35,599 nucleotides of DNA from Bacillota bacterium (GTDB lineage: Bacteria > Bacillota > Syntrophomonadia > Syntrophomonadales > Syntrophomonadaceae): positions 1-35,599 of the forward strand of contig JAEWZB010000078.1 of the NCBI GenBank assembly GCA_023395515.1, given 5' to 3'. Shown piece by piece: positions 1-6,206 of the stretch. A program made the position numbers and the translations under genes. The notes under the pieces were generated by a model, which was not told the DNA's origin, did no database searches, and saw only the letters and a list, made by a program, of their open reading frames with translations. Every line of letters starts with the position of its first letter. Position 1 is the first letter of the stretch.

Positions 1-203
1 GTAGAGGACTAGGTTTTTGCCGTAGTGCAAATCAGGCTGATAATAGCCGGGGTTTAAGCGGTGGCAGAGGATTAGGCGCAGGCTCCAGAAGGAACAGAGG
101 ATTTTGCCGAGCAAATGCAGATAAAAAATCTTTTCTTACTGAAGAAAAGAAATTATTACAAGCCAGGTTGGAAAAGATTAACCAACAATTAGAGGGTATT
201 TAG
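1..203 (+). CDS. DUF5320-like protein, C-terminal part (5' end outside window)
   Basis: Only the last 67 or so codons are present. The reading frame runs from base 3 to a TAG at 201-203. The visible part has the motif RGLGFC followed by a Gly/Arg/Ser-rich stretch with one further Cys, then a charged C-terminal helix ending LLQARLEKINQQLEGI, which looks like a short coiled coil. A Gly/Arg-rich GRGLGFC segment followed by a C-terminal coiled coil is the usual layout of the small DUF5320 proteins, which often sit beside DUF134 and NifX/MinD genes, as here. The function of the family is unknown; a metal or Fe-S role is only inferred from company. It probably starts the operon that continues to base 3130. 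Confidence 0.7.
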   Translation, partial: RGLGFCRSANQADNSRGLSGGRGLGAGSRRNRGFCRANADKKSFLTEEKKLLQARLEKINQQLEGI

Positions 204-215
204 AGTATTTAACTA

Positions 216-244
216 GATATAAGGGAAATATTATCCTTGATATC
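216..244. promoter_or_regulatory. Inverted repeat between DUF5320 and DUF134 genes
   Basis: GATATAAGG (216-224) and CCTTGATATC (235-244) are complementary with one unpaired base and a 10-nt centre. The repeat lies in the 67-nt gap just ahead of the DUF134 ribosome binding site. It could be an operator for the DUF134 regulator or a weak RNA hairpin. There is no T-run, so it is not an intrinsic terminator. Confidence 0.3.
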
Positions 245-270
245 TGTCCTTGTTATGGGAGGTGATAATT

Positions 271-672
271 ATGGCCAGACCTAGGAAATGGAGAAAAGTA
301 TGCTGTATTCCTGAAAGCAATTTGTTTGGGCCGCTTGATGCGCCACTGACCGAAGATAATCTCATAATAATGACGGTAGAGGAATATGAAACTATCCGGC
401 TCATAGACGGGGAAGGCTTGATGCAGGAAGAATGTGCCGAACGCATGGACGTGGCTCGTACTACTGTACAAAGGATTTATATTGATGCCCGGCAAAAAAT
501 TGCCGATGCTTTAGTTAACGGAAAAATACTCAAAATAGAAGGCGGCGACTACCAGCTATATACCGAAAATGAGAGAATACATCGATGTGGGCGTTGCCGT
601 AAACAAGGGTGCGGTCATGGGCAAAGGCTGGGTAGAGGTTGCCGTAATGTGGACTTAAACGAGGAGGATTAG
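271..672 (+). CDS. DUF134 family putative DNA-binding regulator
   Basis: 133-aa protein with the family's hallmark start MARPRKWRKVCCIPES. The ATG at 271 is preceded by GGAGGTGAT at 258-266; an upstream in-frame TTG at 250 would add seven atypical residues and is not preferred. Residues about 38-80 form a sigma-region-4-like helix-turn-helix (YETIRL, then the recognition segment VARTTVQRIY). The C-terminus has a Cys cluster (C106, C109, C114, C124) with CGRCRKQGCGHG, a likely metal or Fe-S site. DUF134 proteins are small predicted transcription factors commonly encoded with NifX-like and MinD-type Fe-S ATPases. From this context it probably senses metal or Fe-S status and controls its own operon. 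The ligand is not known. Confidence 0.9.
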   Translation: MARPRKWRKVCCIPESNLFGPLDAPLTEDNLIIMTVEEYETIRLIDGEGLMQEECAERMDVARTTVQRIYIDARQKIADALVNGKILKIEGGDYQLYTENERIHRCGRCRKQGCGHGQRLGRGCRNVDLNEED

Positions 673-677
673 ATTTT

Positions 678-1046
678 ATGAAAATAGCGCTGCCGGTTGA
701 TGAAAATTCTATGAAGGGCAAAATTGCTTCTTCATTCGGGCGAACTCCGTATTTTTTAATTTATGAAACTGATAAAAACGAGGGTACATTTCTAGATAAT
801 AAGGCTGCAGCCAGTCAGGGAGGAGCCGGGATTAAGGCGGCCCAATTTATAAGTGATGCAGGTGCTGAGGCTTTAATCACCCCTCAATGCGGCGAAAATG
901 CCGCTAAAGTAATAGAAAAAGCGGACATTAAAATGTATAAGAATCAAGGTGATTCGATTTTAGACAATATCAAGGCATTTATGGAAGGAAAATTATCTTT
1001 ACTGGAAGATATTCATGCTGGTTACCATAATCAGGGAGGAAAATAA
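678..1046 (+). CDS. NifX/NifB-C-terminal-like (dinitrogenase Fe-Mo cofactor biosynthesis) domain protein
   Basis: 122-aa single-domain protein starting five bases after the DUF134 stop, with GAGGAGG at 661-667 as ribosome binding site. MKIALPVDEN, then SSFGRTPYFLIYE, then SQGGAGIKAAQFI is the typical NifX-fold pattern, in which an RNaseH-like fold carries metal clusters. In nitrogen fixers these domains carry FeMo-co precursors. No nif structural genes are visible here, so a general Fe-S or metal-cluster carrier role with the neighbouring MinD-type ATPases is more likely. Translation is probably coupled to its neighbours: the stop codon directly abuts the next ATG. Confidence 0.88.
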   Translation: MKIALPVDENSMKGKIASSFGRTPYFLIYETDKNEGTFLDNKAAASQGGAGIKAAQFISDAGAEALITPQCGENAAKVIEKADIKMYKNQGDSILDNIKAFMEGKLSLLEDIHAGYHNQGGK

Positions 1047-1904
1047 ATGAAAATAGCAGTGCTTAGTGGGAAGGGAGGTACGGGAAAAACTTTTGTTTCG
1101 GTAAACTTAGCCGCCGCAGCACCACAAGCTCTTTATATAGATTGTGATGTGGAAGAACCTAATGGCCATTTATTTTTTAAACCTCAGGAAGAATCCAGTG
1201 AAGATATAACCGTCAAAATACCGGTAGTTGATAATGATAGATGTACTGGCTGCCGGATATGTGTAGATTTTTGCCGCTTTAATGCTCTAGCTTTAATTAA
1301 AGATAAATTATTTGTTTTTGAGGATATATGCCATTCCTGCGGAGGTTGTATTATTTTTTGCCCGGTCAGGGCTCTAAAGGAAAAAGATAAACCGATAGGT
1401 GTAATTAAAAAAGGCCTATCTGATAAGGTAACGGTAATGACAGGTATACTAAATCCGGGAGAAGCTACCGGGGTGCCTATCATAGAAAAGCTGGTCAATA
1501 ATAACTTAAGTGATGGGGAATTAAGTGTTACTGATTGCCCACCGGGCAGTGCCTGTACAGTTATGGAAAGTATCAAAGAGGCGGACTATTGTATTCTGGT
1601 AGCAGAACCTAGCCGGTTTGGGGTGCATAACTTGCAAATGGTTTATGAGTTAGTGCAGCTTTTTGATAAACCTTGTGGAGTAGTATTGAATAAATGCTTC
1701 GAAGGAGACAATATGGTGGAAGAATTTTGTGATGAACATGAGATTAAGATTTTAAGCCAAATACCGTTTAATTCCGATTTAGCCACTTTAAATTCTAATG
1801 CTTTGATTGCGGCTAAAGAAAAGCAGGCATATCAAGAACTATTCGGGGAACTGCTTGGAGTGATTACAAAGGAGATGTACCATGAAACAACTCTTAATTC
1901 TTAG
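1047..1904 (+). CDS. MinD-superfamily P-loop ATPase with inserted ferredoxin domain (copy 1)
   Basis: 285 aa. A deviant Walker A, GKGGTGKT, lies at residues 8-15; a switch-like DCDVEEPN follows at about 32-39; DCPPG serves as the Walker B region. Between them sits a two-cluster ferredoxin insert with Cys at 66, 69, 72, 76 (CTGCRIC...C) and 95, 98, 101, 105 (CHSCGGC...C), fit for two [4Fe-4S] clusters. This architecture is that of COG1149, related to the Mrp/NBP35 Fe-S carriers and to MinD/NifH ATPases. The likely role is ATP-driven Fe-S cluster handling or electron transfer in the cytoplasm; the partner is unknown. It starts immediately after the previous stop and overlaps the next gene by 23 nt. 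Confidence 0.9.
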   Translation: MKIAVLSGKGGTGKTFVSVNLAAAAPQALYIDCDVEEPNGHLFFKPQEESSEDITVKIPVVDNDRCTGCRICVDFCRFNALALIKDKLFVFEDICHSCGGCIIFCPVRALKEKDKPIGVIKKGLSDKVTVMTGILNPGEATGVPIIEKLVNNNLSDGELSVTDCPPGSACTVMESIKEADYCILVAEPSRFGVHNLQMVYELVQLFDKPCGVVLNKCFEGDNMVEEFCDEHEIKILSQIPFNSDLATLNSNALIAAKEKQAYQELFGELLGVITKEMYHETTLNS

Positions 1905-2748
1905 CGGCAAAGGAGGAACTGGAAAAACTACCATGGCCGGTGCTTTTATTAAACTGGCCCAAGCTAAGGCTTATGCAGATTGTGATGTAGATGCTCCTAA
2001 TCTTCATTTATTGATAGACCAGCCCTTTCAATCTAAAAAGGTTGATTATTATGGGATGGATAAAGCCTGCATAGATGCTTCAAAATGCATTATTTGCGGC
2101 ATATGTAAGGAAAGCTGCCGTTTTAATGCCATAAATTACATTAAGGATAATTACCAAGTAGATTACTATGCTTGTGAAGGTTGCGGAGTTTGTGAAAAGA
2201 TATGTCCAGTTGAAGCCATAAATATGCAGCCTGCTGTGGCCGGTGAGCTAATGCTATATAAGGATACGGAGATATTTTCCACGGCCCGGCTAAAAATGGG
2301 CAGCGGTAATTCAGGTAAGTTAGTCACGGAAGTTAAAAAGCAGATGCAAGGAGCGGCTCGTGATGTTGAATTAGCTATTATTGACGGTTCTCCCGGGATA
2401 GGCTGCCCGGTTATAGCTTCCTTAAGTGGGGTGGATATGGTGCTGATAGTAACAGAACCATCTCTATCAGGCATTAGTGATATGCGCAGGATTCTGGATA
2501 CTGCTGCAAAATTTCAGGTTAAATGCGTTGTTTGTATTAATAAATACGATACTAACCCCCAGAATACCAGCAAGATTGAAGCATTATGCCAAGAGCTTAA
2601 ATTGCCTTTGGTGGGCAAAGTGCCCTTTGACAGAGAGGCCATAAAAGCTGTTAATAATGGTCAAAGCATTGCAGAGGTTGATTGCGCCGCCGGGCGGGCA
2701 GCTAAAGCTGTCTATGACCAAACTATGGAAGTCTTATTTAACTTTTAA
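1882..2748 (+). CDS. MinD-superfamily P-loop ATPase with inserted ferredoxin domain (copy 2)
   Basis: 288 aa, a paralogue of the gene before it. GKGGTGKT is at residues 9-16, DCDVDAPN at about 33-40, and the Walker B region reads IIDGSPGIGCP. The ferredoxin insert has Cys at 69, 72, 75, 79 and 98, 101, 104, 108. Its ribosome binding site (AAGGAGATG) lies inside the end of copy 1, and the overlapping frames suggest translational coupling in fixed ratio, consistent with a heterodimer. Tandem pairs of this kind are common beside NifX-like genes in Clostridia and archaea. The biochemical role is not established; Fe-S cluster assembly or low-potential electron transfer is an inference from the domains. 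Confidence 0.9.
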   Translation: MKQLLILSGKGGTGKTTMAGAFIKLAQAKAYADCDVDAPNLHLLIDQPFQSKKVDYYGMDKACIDASKCIICGICKESCRFNAINYIKDNYQVDYYACEGCGVCEKICPVEAINMQPAVAGELMLYKDTEIFSTARLKMGSGNSGKLVTEVKKQMQGAARDVELAIIDGSPGIGCPVIASLSGVDMVLIVTEPSLSGISDMRRILDTAAKFQVKCVVCINKYDTNPQNTSKIEALCQELKLPLVGKVPFDREAIKAVNNGQSIAEVDCAAGRAAKAVYDQTMEVLFNF

Positions 2749-2767
2749 AATAGGGGAGGAATTTCTA

Positions 2768-3130
2768 ATGAAAATAGCAATTGCCAGTGAAGGAAATATG
2801 GTAACCGAACATTTTGGACACTGTGAAAACTTTAATATCTTTGAGGTAGACAATGATCAAATTGTAAAGAGCGAATCTATTCCCAACCCAGGGCATAAAC
2901 CGGGATTTTTACCTAACTTCTTAAATGATATAGGTGTAAATGTTATTATATCCGGCGGTATGGGCGCCGGGGCTATTGATATATTTAATGAAAAAGGCAT
3001 TAAAGTTATAACCGGAGCTAGAGGTCAGGCTCAAGATGTAGTTAAAGCATATTTGCAAGGAATCTTACAGTCCAGTGGTTCCGTATGTCAGGAACATCAA
3101 CATCATGACCATGATGGATGTGGACACTAA
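2768..3130 (+). CDS. NifX-like domain protein with His/Cys-rich tail
   Basis: 120 aa. The ATG at 2768 follows AGGGGAGGA; the frame stays open upstream into the previous gene but those codons do not belong to the family. The core (MKIAIASEGNMVTEHFGHCENFNIFEV, then GGMGAGAIDIFNEKGIKVITGA) is a classic dinitrogenase-cofactor-biosynthesis domain. The C-terminus, CQEHQHHDHDGCGH at residues 107-120, is a likely metal-binding tail absent from the first NifX-like protein of the operon. It is the last gene of the cluster and is followed by a strong terminator. The likely role is a cluster or metal carrier working with the two ATPases. Confidence 0.88.
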   Translation: MKIAIASEGNMVTEHFGHCENFNIFEVDNDQIVKSESIPNPGHKPGFLPNFLNDIGVNVIISGGMGAGAIDIFNEKGIKVITGARGQAQDVVKAYLQGILQSSGSVCQEHQHHDHDGCGH

Positions 3131-3169
3131 TAAAATCACCAAGAGTCCTTCTATATTCACCCCTTTATA

Positions 3170-3223
3170 GAACCTGGGAAGGGATTAGAGGCGATTCCTC
3201 TTATCCCTTCCCGGTTCTTTTTT
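3170..3223 (+). terminator. Intrinsic terminator of the MinD/NifX operon
   Basis: GAACC-TGGGAAGGGAT (from 3170) pairs with ATCCCTTCCC-GGTTC (to 3217) around an interior AGAGG/CCTCT extension, followed directly by a run of T at 3217-3223. It is long and GC-rich, and lies 40 nt after the last stop codon. Confidence 0.85.
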
Positions 3224-3626
3224 GGTTGCTAAAAGCTAGCTCTTATAAAAATATAATCTTATTATAAGCACCTTATCTAATAAAAATATAGAAGGAAAAT
3301 AGTGTAGTACAAGTAATAGAAATTATATAAAACAGGTCTAATCAAGGAGTTAGAATGAAAACGGAAAGTTATGCCTGACATAGTTATAACCAGAGATACT
3401 GCGGACTTCACCTAATATACTATGATGACGACTTACTGAGGACTAAAAAGGTGCGGAGACGGAGTTAAGTCATCCCTTTACTTTGGGGCTAAAATGGGTA
3501 ATTATATTACATGTTTCCCTAATCATGCAGGAGATATTTCCTGCTGCTAATATGGCAAAACTCCTGGTGTTATCCTACTTGAGGCCTAAATACCCTCGAA
3601 TATGAAAAAAAGAATCTTCTGGTTAC

Positions 3627-3794
3627 TTACTCTTGAGATTCTTCCGACTCTATGGCTTGAATTATTCTTATTAACCTTCTGATTGAATTATCACTTAAGG
3701 GGTACACCTGTTCAAAGCTGGAATATAGCTTTTTGTTCGGGGCATATTTCATTTTTTGCACTTCATGAATGGCCGCAATAGTTTCCCATGACAT
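3627..3794 (-). CDS. Possible small protein of unknown function (55 aa)
   Basis: A leftward frame beginning MSWETIAAIHEVQKMKYA and ending IIQAIESEESQE. The composition is soluble and helical, with ordinary codon use, and it stands out in an otherwise non-coding stretch. The ribosome binding site is weak (TAGGAA, 8-9 nt before the ATG). No family is recognised. The basic second half (SIRRLIRIIQ) would suit a nucleic-acid-binding helix, but this is not evidence of function. It may be a remnant of a larger gene. Confidence 0.35.
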   Translation of the reverse strand: MSWETIAAIHEVQKMKYAPNKKLYSSFEQVYPLSDNSIRRLIRIIQAIESEESQE

Positions 3795-3890
3795 ATATTA
3801 TTCCTATAAGACAACTTGAACGATTGACTGGTATTAGTTTTGGGGTGATTCGTAGTATTTAATAATAAAAATAAGGAGATAGTTTTTAAA

Positions 3891-3919
3891 TTGACATCAG
3901 TAGATACCGGGTATATACT
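3891..3919 (+). promoter_or_regulatory. Promoter of mazEF with operator-like palindrome in the spacer
   Basis: TTGACA at 3891-3896, a 17-nt spacer and TATACT at 3914-3919 form a near-consensus sigma-A promoter. The spacer and first -10 base contain ATACC-G-GGTAT (3904-3914), a perfect 5-bp inverted repeat. This is where a MazE-type antitoxin, or the MazEF complex, would be expected to repress its own operon. The promoter is seen directly; the operator role is inferred. Confidence 0.7.
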
Positions 3920-3938
3920 TATTTAAGGGGTGATTTAA

Positions 3939-4178
3939 GTGTATACGACAATTCAAAAATGGGGAAATAGCCAAGCGGTGCGCATCCCCAAGAGTATTTT
4001 GGAAAAGGCTAAACTTCAAGAAAGTGATCAAGTGGAGATTAGAGTTCAAGAAGGCAATGTTCTAATTATTCCAGTGAGGAAACGCAAGACTTTGGCAGAG
4101 CGTATTGCTGAATACGAAGGTGATTATACTTGCCAGGAATGGGATACAGGAAAGCCCGTGGGTAAGGAGATTTGGTGA
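3939..4178 (+). CDS. mazE: MazE-type antitoxin (AbrB/SpoVT fold)
   Basis: 79 aa, GTG start with AGGGGTGAT at 3926-3934. The N-terminal swapped-hairpin DNA-binding domain is clear: YTTIQKWGNSQAVRIPKSILEKAKL, then VEIRVQEGNVLIIPV. The C-terminal tail (LAERIAEYEGDY...EWDTGKPVGKEIW) is the acidic/aromatic segment that wraps the toxin. It neutralises the MazF endoribonuclease and represses the operon. The stop TGA overlaps the toxin ATG by one base (TGATG), a typical coupled toxin-antitoxin arrangement. Confidence 0.92.
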   Translation: MYTTIQKWGNSQAVRIPKSILEKAKLQESDQVEIRVQEGNVLIIPVRKRKTLAERIAEYEGDYTCQEWDTGKPVGKEIW

Positions 4179-4516
4179 TGGATTATATACCTGAACAGGG
4201 CGACATTATATTCCTGGAGTTTGATCCCCAGATCGGTCGCGAACAAAAAGGCAGAAGACCTGCTTTTGTTGTAAGTAATAATACTTTTAATCAATTTACT
4301 AAGCTTGCCATTGTTTGCCCAATTACTAATACGGATAGGGGTTTCCCCCTTCATGTTTCCTTGGATAAGAGAACAAAAACAACTGGTGTGATTATGTGTG
4401 ATAAGGCTAAGTCTTTAGATGTGTCAGCACGGGGGATTGTCTTTGTGGAAAAGGTTCCCGAAGACATAGTTAAAGAGGTTATTGATATTCTTATCGCATC
4501 GGTTGAATCGATTTAG
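4178..4516 (+). CDS. mazF: MazF-type endoribonuclease toxin
   Basis: 112 aa from ATG 4178, with AAGGAGA at 4164-4170; TTG 4172 and GTG 4175 are also in frame. The protein shows the PemK/MazF pattern: GDIIFLEFDPQIGREQKGRRPAFVVS, then IVCPITNT, then GVIMCDKAKSLDV. The conserved Arg near residue 26 and the Thr/Ser region around PITNT match the catalytic elements of sequence-specific mRNA interferases. It is about 112 residues long, as usual for the family, and looks intact. It forms a module with the preceding MazE gene and is the first of three toxin-antitoxin pairs in 2.2 kb. Confidence 0.93.
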   Translation: MDYIPEQGDIIFLEFDPQIGREQKGRRPAFVVSNNTFNQFTKLAIVCPITNTDRGFPLHVSLDKRTKTTGVIMCDKAKSLDVSARGIVFVEKVPEDIVKEVIDILIASVESI

Positions 4517-4631
4517 GAACACAGGGAAATGGTTCTTTTTATTTGCAAATACCTAAAATAAAAACCGTCGTGTCGTCCTTTTAGCCAAAGTGACGGATAG
4601 CATAGTTGAATAACCCCAATCATGAGCTAAC

Positions 4632-4649
4632 TTGTTAGTAAGCTAACAA
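4632..4649. repeat. Short inverted repeat
   Basis: TTGTTAG (4632-4638) and CTAACAA (4643-4649) form a 7-bp hairpin with a 4-nt loop in the gap between mazF and the leftward toxin gene. There is no T-run on either side. The GCTAAC half also occurs at 4626-4631, giving a direct repeat. Role unknown. Confidence 0.35.
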
Positions 4650-4709
4650 ATTAATCCTCCGTAGGAAAGTAAGCAATTTAGCCCCTTGCGCGAGTTTGTT
4701 TTTGTTTGG

Positions 4710-5024
4710 CTATAAAATATCCTCTAGAATATTCATATAATCACTAGTACCGTGTAAAATTCTATAAATATATATTTTATCGTGAATAAATCTATAGAAA
4801 ACTATATAGGGATTGACTATTATCATCCTAAATTGATAATAGTTAAGATGTTCATTAATTAATTGCTTTCCGATTAAAGGGAAAGCCTCTAATTTTTCTA
4901 TGGAATTTATTATTTTATCAAGCGTGGCTTGGGCGTTAGCAGGACTATCTAGTAAAATATAATCAAAAATTTCATTTAAATCTTTGTAAGCTTCAGGCAA
5001 AAATTCAACTTTATAATTCTCCAT
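4710..5024 (-). CDS. RelE/ParE-family toxin (module 2)
   Basis: 104 aa. The preferred ATG at 5024 gives MENYKVEFLPEAYKDLNEIFDYI; eleven extra codons upstream fall inside the antitoxin gene and do not fit the family. The pattern of an N-terminal strand, a helix pair rich in KDLNEIFDYI...ATLDKIINSIEKL, a FPLIGKQL turn, and C-terminal strands FRMIIVNPYIVFYRF...IYIYRILHG is that of ParE/RelE toxins, including the conserved terminal Arg and His. Such toxins cleave ribosome-bound mRNA (RelE) or poison gyrase (ParE); the sequence does not decide between them. It starts 14 nt inside the antitoxin gene. Confidence 0.85.
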   Translation of the reverse strand: MENYKVEFLPEAYKDLNEIFDYILLDSPANAQATLDKIINSIEKLEAFPLIGKQLINEHLNYYQFRMIIVNPYIVFYRFIHDKIYIYRILHGTSDYMNILEDIL

Positions 5025-5280
5025 TGATTTTCCCCTGTAATTTGTTTTTAACTTCATTTAAAGAATAAGTTTTTTCACCTCTAATTCTTTGCTCTTCAGC
5101 TATAAGCAGTTTTTCTTTTAAATTAAGTAATTTTTCTCTTCGATGAAAAGCTTCAATATTCATTATAACCATATCACCTTCACCATTTTTGGTGATATAA
5201 ATTGGTTCTGAGGTTTCCTTAACTAAATTGGATATTTGATTATAATCATTTCTTAAAGTTGTAGATGGTTTTATTAACAT
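5011..5280 (-). CDS. Phd/YefM-type antitoxin (module 2)
   Basis: 89 aa from the ATG at 5280, which has GGGGGAG six bases upstream; a further in-frame start at 5295 lacks a ribosome binding site. The N-terminal Phd/YefM domain is clear (IKPSTTLRNDYNQISNLVKE, then EPIYITKNGEGDMVIMNIEAF). The C-terminal half is a charged helix (LLNLKEKLLIAEEQRIRGEK) for binding the toxin. It is the first gene of a leftward pair and resembles the antitoxin of module 3 (shared PxYLTKNG core), so the two are probably anciently related. It binds the toxin and, with it, the promoter. Confidence 0.9.
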   Translation of the reverse strand: MLIKPSTTLRNDYNQISNLVKETSEPIYITKNGEGDMVIMNIEAFHRREKLLNLKEKLLIAEEQRIRGEKTYSLNEVKNKLQGKINGEL

Positions 5281-5312
5281 GCATAACTCCCCCATATCAA
5301 TATTATATATTT

Positions 5313-5340
5313 ATTATACTATAAAAATTATAGAATACAA
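5313..5340 (-). promoter_or_regulatory. Promoter of module 2 with inverted repeat in the spacer
   Basis: On the minus strand, TTGTAT (5340-5335), a 16-nt spacer and TATAAT (5318-5313). The spacer contains CTATAA-TTT-TTATAG (5333-5319), a perfect 6-bp inverted repeat. This is the same layout as at mazEF and suits autorepression by the Phd/toxin complex. Confidence 0.65.
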
Positions 5341-5463
5341 TTAGACCCGCAAGGACATAGAGATATAGTCTGACTTCTTTTGTGTAATGGGTACTAATAT
5401 TTTGATTTCGGCTGTTCTCTTATCGATTTACTGGTAGAAGCCAGATAAAGTTGCATTGTAATT

Positions 5464-5490
5464 TTGACAATATTGTGATAAAATTAAGAT
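5464..5490 (+). promoter_or_regulatory. Possible promoter of module 3
   Basis: A perfect TTGACA at 5464-5469 is followed at 15 nt by TAAGAT (5485-5490), a poor -10 with short spacing. Just upstream of the antitoxin AGAGGG. The -35 is convincing; the exact -10 is uncertain. Confidence 0.4.
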
Positions 5491-5517
5491 AAAATAAAAG
5501 CGAAGAGGGTGTTATAT

Positions 5518-5778
5518 ATGATTCAGATAAGACCTGTTTCCGACCTTAGAAATAAATTCCCGGAAATTGAGGAAATGGTTAATGAAGGAAAGCCAGTTTA
5601 TCTTACCAAAAACGGATATGGTGCTATGGTGGTTCTAAGCTTGGAGCAGTACGCATACCTTACAGACAGTATTGAAATGAAACTGGACGAAGCAGATAAA
5701 ATGGCAGAAGTTACAGAAGAACGGCTTTCCCATGAAGAAGTCTTTCGCAATGTGAGGAATGCGGTAAATGGAAAATAA
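5518..5778 (+). CDS. Phd/YefM-type antitoxin (module 3)
   Basis: 86 aa. ATG 5518 follows AGAGGG at 5504-5509; three extra in-frame codons upstream are unlikely to be used. MIQIRPVSDLRNKFPEIEEMV, then KPVYLTKNGYGAMVVLSLEQY, is the Phd/YefM DNA-binding domain. The acidic C-terminal helix (EADKMAEVTEERLSHEEVFRNV) is the toxin-binding part. It overlaps the toxin gene by 11 nt (ATGGAAAATAA), so translation is coupled. It neutralises the downstream RelE-like toxin and is expected to repress the pair. Confidence 0.92.
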   Translation: MIQIRPVSDLRNKFPEIEEMVNEGKPVYLTKNGYGAMVVLSLEQYAYLTDSIEMKLDEADKMAEVTEERLSHEEVFRNVRNAVNGK

Positions 5779-6082
5779 GAAATATCAACTCCGATATTTG
5801 CCGTTATTTGAACAAGACTTAGTCCAGACGGTAAGATACATTACAAATATGCTCAAAAATCCAGATGCAGCCCTACGGTTAGCAGAAGATGTGCAAGCAG
5901 CAATATTAGAACGCTTAGACAACCCCGTCGCTTTTGAGCCATATCGTTCCGCAAAGAAAAGAAAATATCCTTATTACCGTATCTATATCCGAAACTATGT
6001 TGTTTATTATGTTGTGATAGACGATGTGATGGAGGTTCGCCGTTTCCTTTACGGTGCAAGAGATACGGACAGATATTTATAA
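5768..6082 (+). CDS. RelE/ParE-family toxin (module 3)
   Basis: 104 aa, starting inside the antitoxin gene. The order of elements is the ParE/RelE one: YQLRYLPLFEQDLVQTVRYI, then NPDAALRLAEDVQAAILERL, then KYPYYRIYIRNYVVYYVV, then VRRFLYGARDTDRYL. The closing strand with RRFLYGARD is where catalytic or target-binding Arg residues sit in RelE homologues. Length and motifs are complete. It is the second gene of the rightward pair and is followed by a hairpin terminator shared with the convergent SDR gene. Whether it cleaves mRNA or poisons gyrase cannot be told from the sequence. Confidence 0.88.
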   Translation: MENKKYQLRYLPLFEQDLVQTVRYITNMLKNPDAALRLAEDVQAAILERLDNPVAFEPYRSAKKRKYPYYRIYIRNYVVYYVVIDDVMEVRRFLYGARDTDRYL

Positions 6083-6129
6083 AAAGATTCTAACGTACAT
6101 ACAACGCCAGCCTGTGATGATAACTGTAT

Positions 6130-6180
6130 CAAAAAAGCATAAACGGTATCTGCCCCAAGGCGGATACCGTTTACTGATTT
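6130..6180. terminator. Hairpin between convergent toxin and SDR genes
   Basis: AAACGGTATCTGCC (6141-6154), loop CCAA, GGCGGATACCGTTT (6159-6172): a 14-bp stem with one mismatch. An A6 run on the left side gives a T-run on the minus strand; the right side is moderately T-rich. It probably terminates both converging transcripts. Confidence 0.7.
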
Positions 6181-6206
6181 TATATATAATCCAGCTAGAA
6201 GAAAGT

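Larger units (their letters stand above)
3224..3938. other. Gene-poor 715-nt stretch
   Basis: No gene of usual length. A good ribosome binding site (AAGGAG near 3343) precedes an ATG that runs only seven codons, and GACTTA/TAAGTC and CAGGA/TCCTG inverted repeats follow, which looks like decayed gene debris rather than a known RNA family. A 55-codon leftward frame (3627-3794) and the mazEF promoter lie at the right end. No tRNA, riboswitch or insertion sequence was recognised. Confidence 0.5.

Noticed and set aside
3330..3600. Riboswitch or other structured RNA in the gap before mazEF
   Set aside because: A few short complementary segments exist (GACTTA/TAAGTC), but no known consensus could be matched and no regulated gene follows directly.
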